Below, piece by piece: positions 1 through 5,623 of a stretch of DNA of 5,623 nt. Position numbers and translations under genes: made by a program. The number at the start of each line of letters is the position of its first letter. Positions within the stretch are counted from its first letter, which is position 1. The DNA is from Desulfobulbaceae bacterium (GTDB taxonomy: Bacteria; Desulfobacterota; Desulfobulbia; Desulfobulbales; Desulfocapsaceae). The DNA lies in the NCBI GenBank assembly GCA_024643445.1, contig JAHEMX010000270.1, positions 1 to 5,623 of the forward strand. The letters run 5' to 3'. Below the pieces are notes generated by a model, which was not told where the DNA came from, did not search any database, and saw only the letters and a list, made by a program, of their open reading frames with translations.

Positions 1-389
1 ACACCACCGAGGAAGTCGCCAAGATCCTGCTCTACCGTGACATGGAGGTGCCGGACGCTCTCAAGGACATCCTTGATGAGTTGCTCGAGGCAACCATGGA
101 GATCAGCGTTTCGACAAAAGGTATGATCGAGCAGCTCGACGAACTCCTGCAGGTGGGTTTTCGCGGTCGTGAAAATGACAAGGTTGCCAGGATGATAACC
201 GGCGTCAGAAGAACAGAGCATGACATTGACGCGATCATGTTTCGAACGAGAAGGATACTTTTTGAAAATGAAAAAGAACTGGATCCGGTGACGATTATCT
301 TCTGGTATAAACTGATCGATTTTCTCGGAGCAATATCCGACCAGGCAGAAAACATCGGTGATCGTCTCTTACTCTTTCTCTCAAAGTAA
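1..389 (+). CDS. DUF47 family PhoU-like protein, C-terminal part (5' truncated by window edge)
   Basis: The frame is open from the first complete codon at position 3 to a TAA at 387-389, giving 128 visible residues. Proteins of this family (DUF47, TIGR00153, PhoU-like) usually run to about 210-225 residues, so roughly the N-terminal 40% and the true start lie upstream. The ATG at 42 is internal: the reading continues upstream of it as TTEEVAKILLYRD. The visible part is strongly helical and charged and ends in the typical family tail ISDQAENIGDRLLLFLSK. The family consists of cytosolic helical-bundle proteins related to PhoU. They are commonly encoded next to PiT phosphate transporters and are thought to modulate transport or phosphate signalling. 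Here pit follows after 12 bases on the same strand, which supports the call and implies one transcript. The exact biochemical role is not settled for the family. No unusual residues are seen. Confidence 0.88.
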   Translation, partial: TTEEVAKILLYRDMEVPDALKDILDELLEATMEISVSTKGMIEQLDELLQVGFRGRENDKVARMITGVRRTEHDIDAIMFRTRRILFENEKELDPVTIIFWYKLIDFLGAISDQAENIGDRLLLFLSK

Positions 390-401
390 TCACGGAACGT
401 T

Positions 402-1667
402 ATGGATATTATTGCATCGTACGGAACAGTTCTTTTGATCATGGCCATCATTTTTGGCCTGTATATGACCTGGGGCATTGGCGCCAACGATCTGGCCAAC
501 GCCATGGGAACATCTGTCGGGGCGGGGGCGGTAACCCTCAAACAGGCCATCGGCATCGCCATCGTTTTTGAGTTCAGCGGTGCGGTTCTTGCCGGCGGCC
601 ATGTCACCAGCACTATCCGCAAGGAGATCATTGACCCTTCCGGCATCATCGGTTCACCGGAAATCCTTATCTACGGCATGCTCGCTTCCCTGCTAGCCGC
701 GGCGTTCTGGCTGATGGTCGCCTCATGGAAGGGCTGGCCGGTCTCCACCACCCATTCCATCATCGGAGCCCTGATCGGTTTTGCGGTAGTCGGCATCGGT
801 CCCGAAGCGGTGAAGTGGGGAAAGGTAGGAAGCGTTGTGGCAAGCTGGGTGGTCAGCCCGGTGATCGGCGGGACGATATCCTTTCTTCTGGTCATGAGTA
901 CCAGAAAGCTTATTTTCGATACCGACAATCCGCTTAAATATGCCAAGAGATACGCCCCCTGCTACGTTTTTCTGGTGGGATTCGTCATCTCACTGGTAAC
1001 CCTGTTCAAGGGGCTGACGCACCTGAAAATCAACCTGAGTGTAACCCAGAGCTTCGCTCTGGCCGTCGGTTTCGGGCTTTTGACCGCCTTTATCGGCTGG
1101 TACTTTATCCGCCGGATTAAAGAGGACCGTGCCGCTGATCGAGGTTATCATTTCGCCAGTGTGGAAAAGGTTTTCGCCCCGATGATGCTCTTTACCGCCT
1201 GCGCCATGGCCTTTGCCCACGGATCAAACGATGTGGCAAACGGTATCGGCCCGCTGGCAGCCATCGTCAGCATCATCAGTTCCGGCGGCGAGGTCATGCA
1301 GAACTCCGAACTCCCGGTCTGGATCCTGCTGCTGGGCGGCGGGGGAATTGTTCTGGGTCTGGTCACGCTCGGCTACCGGGTCATGCTGACCGTCGGCAGA
1401 AAAATAACCGAACTGACGCCTTCCCGCGGGTTTTGTGCGGAACTGGCCGCCGCGACGACCGTTGTCATCGCCAGCCGTACCGGTTTGCCGGTATCAACGA
1501 CCCATATCCTGGTCGGCGCCGTGCTCGGAGTCGGCCTTGCCCGAGGCATAGGGGCGCTGGACCTGCGCGTCATTTTCAATATTATCGTGAGCTGGCTGGT
1601 TACGCTGCCGGCCGGTGCCATCATGGCCATGCTGTTCTTTTTTACCCTGAAGGGGATATTCAGCTGA
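402..1667 (+). CDS. pit: PiT family inorganic phosphate transporter
   Basis: A 421-residue integral membrane protein that imports inorganic phosphate across the inner membrane, coupled to H+ or Na+; the coupling ion cannot be read from the sequence. The PiT internal duplication is clear. The N-terminal half has GANDLANAMGTSVGAGAVT (residues 27-45) and GWPVSTTHSIIGA (111-123). The C-terminal half repeats these as HGSNDVANGIGPLAA (273-287) and GLPVSTTHILVGA (361-373). The Asn-Asp pairs of the two signature copies (N29/D30 and N276/D277) are both present. Multiple hydrophobic segments span the protein, with a charged cytosolic-type loop around residues 235-256 between the halves. The length is normal for the bacterial family. 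The ATG at 402 is preceded by a weak GGAA four bases upstream and lies 12 bases after the DUF47 stop, so translation is probably coupled within the operon. No promoter of its own is visible. Confidence 0.95.
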   Translation: MDIIASYGTVLLIMAIIFGLYMTWGIGANDLANAMGTSVGAGAVTLKQAIGIAIVFEFSGAVLAGGHVTSTIRKEIIDPSGIIGSPEILIYGMLASLLAAAFWLMVASWKGWPVSTTHSIIGALIGFAVVGIGPEAVKWGKVGSVVASWVVSPVIGGTISFLLVMSTRKLIFDTDNPLKYAKRYAPCYVFLVGFVISLVTLFKGLTHLKINLSVTQSFALAVGFGLLTAFIGWYFIRRIKEDRAADRGYHFASVEKVFAPMMLFTACAMAFAHGSNDVANGIGPLAAIVSIISSGGEVMQNSELPVWILLLGGGGIVLGLVTLGYRVMLTVGRKITELTPSRGFCAELAAATTVVIASRTGLPVSTTHILVGAVLGVGLARGIGALDLRVIFNIIVSWLVTLPAGAIMAMLFFFTLKGIFS

Positions 1668-1674
1668 TTGGCTC

Positions 1675-1697
1675 CCGCCGGTATCAGGTGACGGCGG
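1675..1697. terminator. Weak candidate hairpin between convergent pit and PBP genes
   Basis: CCGCCG at 1675-1680 can pair with CGGCGG at 1692-1697 around an 11-base loop, in the 53-base gap between the pit stop (1667) and the PBP stop (1721-1723). Neither side has an adjacent T-run: the only one nearby, TTGTTTT at 1716-1722, starts 18 bases beyond the stem. It is therefore not a canonical intrinsic terminator. It may act as a weak bidirectional terminator or 3'-end stabiliser, or simply be chance in GC-rich DNA. Confidence 0.22.
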
Positions 1698-1720
1698 CGT
1701 GACAACCATACGGACTTGTT

Positions 1721-3589
1721 TTACCGCTGAGCGGAGCTTACCGCCTGCAGATAGCTTCGCCAGACCGGGGCGGCGCTCCTGCCGCCGTTTTCTGATCTGC
1801 CGAGACTTTCGTTTCGATCGTGGCCAACCCAGACGCCGGCTATAGTCCTGTCTTGAAATCCGATGAACCAGGCATCCCTGTTTTCATCGGAGGTACCGGT
1901 TTTACCGCCGCACTCGCCGGACAGCCCCTGCGCCCTGGTCCCGGTCCCCTCGCTGATCACCTTTTCCAGGACTGTTTTCATCCGCTCACCATTTTCCGCC
2001 CCCATAACCGGCGTACCCTTGTTCCGAACACGATACAAAAGACGGTTGTCAGCGCCGGTGATGGTACTGATCAGGTTCGGCTGCACATAGTTCCCGTCAC
2101 AGACGAATGGTGCATAGGCAGCGCTCATTTCGAGCAAAGACACATCCACCGCACCCAGGGCAAGTGACAGGTCAGACGGCATATCAGCCGTTATCCCGGC
2201 GCGTCTGGCCAATTCCTGCACAGGCTTTATGCCGATACGCTGCATGACCTTGATCACCGGAATGTTATAGGAGTGAATAAGGGCTGTTTCCAGGGATACC
2301 GGACCGTAGAAACTGCCGGAAAAGTTTTTCGGGCGCCAGGGCTGCCCGTCGGCTCCGGTTATCGAGATCGGCTCATCCGTGACCATAGAATCTGGGCGCA
2401 AGCCTTTCTCAAAAGCCGCACTGTAAACAAGCGGCTTAAACACCGATCCTGCCGGTCTTCGAGCCTGTACCGCACGGTTGAACGGTGTTTTGCTGAAATC
2501 GCTTCCACCAATCAGGGCCCTTACTTTGCCGCTGCAGGCCTCAAAACTGACAAGCGCACCTTCAGGCATTCCCCCCTTCTCTTGACTGGCGCCGTTTCTT
2601 TGTCCGATTTCCTGCAACCCGGCACGAAGTGCCTTGTGCGCTTCGCGCTGCATCTGTTGATCAAGATTCGTGTGGATACGGACACCGGCGGTCGCAAGCG
2701 GCTGGCCGAGCATCTGTTCAGCGCGTTTACGCACTTCCTGCAGATAGTAGCCGTTCGTTCCGGCATCACCCGGCTCGGACTGCACCATCACCGAACGCAT
2801 GGAAAATGCGGCTTTTGCCTGGTCGTCCGTTATATAGCCATCCGCCGCCATGCGGTTCAGAACATAGCGTTGACGGGCGTGTGCGAGATCCCAGTGCTCC
2901 CGCGGGGAATACCGGCTCGGTGCCTGCGGTAAACCCGCCAGCAGGGCAATCTCGCCAAGAGTCAGTTGGGATGCATGTTTGGCAAAATAGGTCTGGGCTG
3001 CAGTCTCGACACCGTAAGCCCCTTCACCGAGGTAAATATGATTAAGGTAAATGTATAGTATTTCATCTTTACTCAACATGGTATCGATGCGCCAGGCGAG
3101 TATCGCTTCCTTGAATTTTCGCAGATAGGTTTTTTCCGGCGTTAACAGCAGCGATTTGGCGACCTGCTGGGTAATGGTCGACCCGCCCTGCCCCTTTCTA
3201 CCCTCCCTGAGATTATGTAACAGAGCCCTGAATACCGAGAAAAAGTCCAGCCCCGGGTGCTCGAAGAAGCGGCCATCTTCTGCGGCAACAAAGGCCTTTG
3301 GCAAGAGCGGATGCATTTCATCAAGAGAGATGACAATGCGATTCTCCTCGAAGAGACGGTCGACAACCGCACCTCGACGATCAAGGATAAGCGTGGTCTG
3401 TGGCGGCCGATAATGAGAGACACTCCGAAGATCGGGGATATTCAGCAGGTCCAGGGCGACAAGCAGGCTGACAAGAAACAGCGAGAGAACAGCACCGATT
3501 GAAAATAGAAAGACGATTACCTGTTTCTCCCTGACCGGTGGCCGCTGCTTTCTGGACGTCGTCTTTTTTTTCCCTGTTACCGCTGCCAC
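1721..3589 (-). CDS. Bifunctional class A penicillin-binding protein (PBP1-type glycosyltransferase/transpeptidase)
   Basis: A 622-residue inner-membrane peptidoglycan synthase that polymerises glycan strands from lipid II and cross-links the peptides. Residues 1-22 form a basic cytosolic tail, and about 23-47 form one transmembrane anchor. The GT51 domain (about 75-250) shows EDGRFFEHPGLD with putative catalytic E104, GQGGSTITQQVAKSLLL (133-149), E161 in KFKEAILAWRID, ILYIYLNHIYLGEGAYG (177-193) and LLAGLPQAPSRYSP (216-229). The transpeptidase domain (about 340-610) shows the nucleophile motif SVFK (S382-K385), SYN (S440-N442) and KTGT (563-566). All catalytic motifs are intact. The protein is shorter than E. 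coli PBP1a and leaves little room for an inserted OB-like domain. It starts at GTG (3587-3589) with no clear Shine-Dalgarno. An in-frame TAA lies upstream and no better start lies nearby, so the true start is a little uncertain. It is convergent with pit and divergent from mutL. Choosing between mrcA-, mrcB- and pbpC-type names would need a tree. Confidence 0.94.
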   Translation of the reverse strand: MAAVTGKKKTTSRKQRPPVREKQVIVFLFSIGAVLSLFLVSLLVALDLLNIPDLRSVSHYRPPQTTLILDRRGAVVDRLFEENRIVISLDEMHPLLPKAFVAAEDGRFFEHPGLDFFSVFRALLHNLREGRKGQGGSTITQQVAKSLLLTPEKTYLRKFKEAILAWRIDTMLSKDEILYIYLNHIYLGEGAYGVETAAQTYFAKHASQLTLGEIALLAGLPQAPSRYSPREHWDLAHARQRYVLNRMAADGYITDDQAKAAFSMRSVMVQSEPGDAGTNGYYLQEVRKRAEQMLGQPLATAGVRIHTNLDQQMQREAHKALRAGLQEIGQRNGASQEKGGMPEGALVSFEACSGKVRALIGGSDFSKTPFNRAVQARRPAGSVFKPLVYSAAFEKGLRPDSMVTDEPISITGADGQPWRPKNFSGSFYGPVSLETALIHSYNIPVIKVMQRIGIKPVQELARRAGITADMPSDLSLALGAVDVSLLEMSAAYAPFVCDGNYVQPNLISTITGADNRLLYRVRNKGTPVMGAENGERMKTVLEKVISEGTGTRAQGLSGECGGKTGTSDENRDAWFIGFQDRTIAGVWVGHDRNESLGRSENGGRSAAPVWRSYLQAVSSAQR

Positions 3590-3604
3590 GTCTATCGGAT
3601 AAGG

Positions 3605-3633
3605 TTGAATTGTAGTAGGTTAGAACCTATAGT
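3605..3633 (+). promoter_or_regulatory. Sigma-70-like promoter directed towards mutL
   Basis: A -35 hexamer TTGAAT (3605-3610) and a -10 hexamer TATAGT (3628-3633) are separated by exactly 17 bases. They match the consensus at four of six and five of six positions. Transcription would start near 3640, giving a leader of about 225 nt before the mutL ATG, unless an unrecognised small RNA is the primary product. The -35 lies only 16 bases from the PBP start codon on the other strand, so PBP transcription must cross this site. This is inferred from motif match and spacing only. Confidence 0.5.
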
Positions 3634-3638
3634 ATAGG
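3616..3638. repeat. Two overlapping perfect palindromes on the promoter
   Basis: TAGGTT-AG-AACCTA (3616-3629) is a perfect 6-2-6 inverted repeat. CCTATA-G-TATAGG (3626-3638) is a perfect 6-1-6 inverted repeat. They share CCTA at 3626-3629, so only one could form as a hairpin at a time. They cover the second half of the spacer, the -10 hexamer and the bases just downstream, which is where a repressor operator is often placed. The arms are short and no regulator gene is in the window, so operator function is only a possibility. Confidence 0.4.
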
Positions 3639-3698
3639 CCACGTTGAATGATCAGGTTATTCGTTCGAGTTCAAGGCATGCGAGAAAAGTTACCGTAG

Positions 3699-3727
3699 GC
3701 GCCCTGAAGGAAGTGCCCTTGGGGTGC
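3699..3727 (+). repeat. Stem-loop in the mutL leader
   Basis: GCGCCC (3699-3704) pairs with GGGTGC (3722-3727), including one G-U wobble. Inside it AAGG (3707-3710) pairs with CCTT (3717-3720), leaving a six-base loop and a small 2/1 internal loop. This makes about ten base pairs in 29 bases, the strongest local structure I found in the leader. A T-run does not follow, so it does not look like an intrinsic terminator. A smaller 5-3-5 repeat, TCTGA-TAT-TCAGA, follows at 3733-3745. Confidence 0.4.
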
Positions 3728-3776
3728 ATATATCTGATATTCAGAGGATACATTTTCTCAAATAACGCAGATATCG

Positions 3777-3816
3777 GGCGAAAAAACGATTATTCAATGC
3801 GGCCTAAAATTTCGCC
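3777..3816 (+). repeat. Second inverted repeat in the mutL leader
   Basis: GGCGAAA (3777-3783) is perfectly complementary to TTTCGCC (3810-3816), and one flanking G-U pair is possible at 3776/3817. The loop is 26 bases. It ends 49 bases before the mutL ATG. The long loop makes it a moderate candidate for an RNA structure; chance occurrence is also plausible. Confidence 0.3.
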
Positions 3817-3865
3817 TAGTCTATACGCCAAGCTCATTCCTGGCAACAGCTATTAAACTGAAACA

Positions 3866-5623
3866 ATGTCAAAGATACGTATACTCCCCGAACAGCTCGT
3901 CAACCAGATAGCAGCGGGTGAAGTGGTCGAACGTCCGGCCTCCGTCGTCAAGGAGTTGCTGGAAAACAGCCTTGATGCCGGAGCCTCCCATATTGAGATC
4001 GGTGTTGAAGGCGGCGGAACCCGGCTGATCCGTATCAGCGACGATGGCGAGGGAATGGACGAGGATGACGTCCTGCTCTGTTTTGAACGCCACGGTACCT
4101 CGAAGATTAAAGATGGAGATGATCTCGGCTCAGTCTGCACGCTTGGTTTCAGGGGTGAGGCGATTCCATCAATTGCTTCCGTATCGCGGATGATCATCAC
4201 CTCCCGTGCCAGGCAGCGCGAGATGGGTTCCACGGTTGTCTGCCACTTCGGTTCGATCAAACAGGTGCATGAAGCCGGCGCCAGAAGCGGCACCACTATC
4301 GAGGTAAAAAATCTCTTTGCCAATACACCGGCCCGTAAAAAGTTTCTGCGTACCACCCGAACCGAACTCTCCCATATCGATGACACCGTAAAGAATTACG
4401 CACTGGCTCGTCCCGATGTCGGTTTCACCCTTCGCATCGATGAGCGGGATACCGTCAGGCTCGAGGCCGGCATGACGCTTCAGCAGAGGCTCGCCCGCAT
4501 TCTGAACTATCCCGGCCCGTTGCTGACCGTTGACAGCGGGTCTCCGGGGCCTGACTCCATTGTCGTCAGCGGACTGCTGCTGCCGCCTGATTCAAGTGCG
4601 CCGGTAGCCGGCCGTATCCGGCTCTTTGTCAACAACAGGGCGATCAAGGATCGGCTGCTTGTTCATGGCGTGAACGAAGGTCTCCGTTCTTTTCTTCTCA
4701 AGGGGAGAAGCCCTGCCGGTATCATCAAGGTCACGCTTTCTCCGGAGCTTGTCGATGTCAATGTCCACCCGGCCAAGCATGAAGTGAGGTTCAGGGACAG
4801 TCAACTGGTGCACCGGAAGGTTTCTGCTGCCGTTCGCCAGGCAATGATCAGCGAGCAGCAGCATGTCAGACAGACCATCTTCAGTATGCCCCCGGATCGC
4901 GACAAGCCCGTCGCTGAAAAATCTGAAATACCGGCAAAAAGTAATCTTCCAACCGATTCTTTCCGCCATCGCCCCCAAGACAGCCATGATCTGAAGAAAT
5001 CTGACACCCGTCATCCAGTCTCCGCGCCTGATCTCTTTGCGACTCACGAAGCCATTCACCGGCTGTTGCCCGATGACACGGATAAACGAGGTTCCGCCAC
5101 CCCTTCCGGCCTGGATTATGAGTCCATACGGGTTGAAGATCTCTTTGTCATCGGCACCTTCCTGGATCTCTATATTTTCTGCCGAAACAAGGACAATCTG
5201 GTGGTGATAGATCAGCACGCCGCCCACGAGCGCCTGCTCTTTGAAGCGCTGCGCTCGCAATATTCCCGGGGCCGGGTCGCCTCCCAGACTCTGCTTTTCC
5301 CGGTAACCCTTGAATTAACGACCTTCCAATCCGAGCTGGTCGAAACCAACCTGCCGATTCTTGAAAACATGGGATTCGGCATCAGGGATTTCGGCGGTAC
5401 CACCTGGGTTCTGGCGGCGATACCGGCTCTTGCCGGTACGGCATCACCAACCGATTTATTCCTTGATATCATTGAACAATTCGGCAGCGAAAAAGAGGCC
5501 CGTGCGGGAGATTCCCTGAACACGATACTTGCCACCATGGCCTGCAAGGCGGCGGTGAAATCCGGTGATCCGCTATCCGGACAGGAAATCAGGGAACTGC
5601 TGGAGCGCATGGTTCGCGCCGAT
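3866..5623 (+). CDS. mutL: DNA mismatch repair protein MutL, endonuclease type (3' truncated by window edge)
   Basis: 586 codons are visible, with no stop before the window ends. MutL couples MutS mismatch recognition to strand incision. The N-terminal GHKL ATPase is complete: NQIAAGEVVERPASVVKELL (13-32), E30 and N34 in the ATP site, DDGEGM (59-64), HGTSKI (76-81), GFRGEAIPSI (94-103), NTPARKKFL (153-161) and HPAKHEVRF with K304. A charged, poorly conserved linker runs from about 336 to 415. The C-terminal domain carries the metal-dependent endonuclease motif DQHAAHERLLFE (449-460), a QTLLFP segment (474-479) resembling a sliding-clamp-binding motif, and ACK (559-561). The final CPHGRP-type zinc-binding motif and stop should lie in the next few dozen residues beyond the window. 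The MSKIRILPEQL start matches the family, although no Shine-Dalgarno is seen before the ATG. The motif implies MutH-independent repair. Confidence 0.97.
   Translation, partial: MSKIRILPEQLVNQIAAGEVVERPASVVKELLENSLDAGASHIEIGVEGGGTRLIRISDDGEGMDEDDVLLCFERHGTSKIKDGDDLGSVCTLGFRGEAIPSIASVSRMIITSRARQREMGSTVVCHFGSIKQVHEAGARSGTTIEVKNLFANTPARKKFLRTTRTELSHIDDTVKNYALARPDVGFTLRIDERDTVRLEAGMTLQQRLARILNYPGPLLTVDSGSPGPDSIVVSGLLLPPDSSAPVAGRIRLFVNNRAIKDRLLVHGVNEGLRSFLLKGRSPAGIIKVTLSPELVDVNVHPAKHEVRFRDSQLVHRKVSAAVRQAMISEQQHVRQTIFSMPPDRDKPVAEKSEIPAKSNLPTDSFRHRPQDSHDLKKSDTRHPVSAPDLFATHEAIHRLLPDDTDKRGSATPSGLDYESIRVEDLFVIGTFLDLYIFCRNKDNLVVIDQHAAHERLLFEALRSQYSRGRVASQTLLFPVTLELTTFQSELVETNLPILENMGFGIRDFGGTTWVLAAIPALAGTASPTDLFLDIIEQFGSEKEARAGDSLNTILATMACKAAVKSGDPLSGQEIRELLERMVRAD

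Larger units (their letters stand above)
3590..3865. other. Divergent PBP-mutL intergenic region
   Basis: This 276-base region separates the divergent start codons of the PBP gene (GTG, minus strand) and mutL (ATG, plus strand). It is visibly richer in A and T than the flanking genes. It holds a sigma-70-like promoter towards mutL, overlapping palindromes on that promoter, and several inverted repeats further downstream. No convincing promoter for the PBP gene was found: a TATACT lies on the minus strand at 3631-3636 but has no good -35 partner. No tRNA, known riboswitch signature or transposon end was recognised. Confidence 0.7.

Noticed and set aside
32..649. 205-codon minus-strand open frame
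   Set aside because: It crosses the DUF47-pit junction on the opposite strand, and its Ser/Met/Pro-rich composition is typical of antisense translation of helical and membrane proteins.
2273..2932. 219-codon plus-strand open frame
   Set aside because: It lies wholly antisense inside the PBP gene, whose catalytic motifs are intact. The predicted protein has no recognisable domain and is typical of shadow frames in GC-rich DNA.
3631..3674. Minus-strand promoter for the PBP gene, using TATACT (3631-3636) or TTGAAC (3669-3674)
   Set aside because: Neither hexamer has an acceptable partner at 16-18 bases: TATACT pairs only with TAACCT-like sequence and TTGAAC only with TCATTC-like sequence.
3655..3685. 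TTCGAGTTC resembling a tRNA T-loop, as in a tRNA fragment or attachment site
   Set aside because: The flanking bases cannot form the five-pair T stem, and there is no acceptor or anticodon arm nearby.
3771..3820. Resemblance to a cyclic-di-GMP (GEMM) riboswitch, from GGGCGAAA followed by GCGGCCTAAAA
   Set aside because: The order and spacing of conserved GEMM elements are not met: the GACGCAAAGC-type segment and the downstream tetraloop-receptor part are missing.
4592..5260. 222-codon minus-strand open frame
   Set aside because: It is antisense to the linker and C-terminal domain of mutL. It has no recognisable motif and no ribosome binding context, so it is a shadow of the real coding strand.
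5212..5610. 132-codon minus-strand open frame
   Set aside because: It is antisense to the conserved endonuclease domain of mutL, with low-complexity Ser/Arg composition and no family resemblance.

Overview
The window holds four protein-coding genes of a Gram-negative-type bacterium: two are cut by the window edges, and there is no sign of a mobile element, CRISPR array, tRNA or rRNA. The mixture of a DUF47-PiT phosphate pair, a short class A penicillin-binding protein and an endonuclease-type MutL beginning MSKIRILPEQL, in moderately GC-rich DNA, fits a Desulfobacterota (deltaproteobacterial) chromosome. That placement is an inference from protein style, not a search result.

Layout. (1) Positions 1-389 (+) carry the C-terminal part of a DUF47/PhoU-like protein. 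After 12 bases comes (2) a complete PiT-family inorganic phosphate transporter (402-1667, +). The two form a probable phosphate-uptake operon that begins upstream of the window. (3) A complete bifunctional class A penicillin-binding protein lies on the minus strand (3589 down to 1721). It converges on pit across a 53-base gap with only a weak candidate hairpin. (4) A 276-base, comparatively AT-rich divergent intergenic region (3590-3865) separates the PBP gene from mutL. It holds a good sigma-70-like promoter (TTGAAT-17-TATAGT) pointing towards mutL, two overlapping short perfect palindromes on that promoter, and several inverted repeats in the predicted ~225-nt leader. (5) mutL (3866 to the window end, +) is visible for 586 codons and is cut before its last zinc-binding motif and stop.

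The genes serve three ordinary housekeeping functions: phosphate import, peptidoglycan synthesis at the inner membrane, and DNA mismatch repair. The conserved catalytic motifs are intact in every gene where they fall within the window. I see no undescribed multi-gene system. The part least explained by known features is the PBP-mutL intergenic region, with its promoter/palindrome overlap and possibly structured leader.
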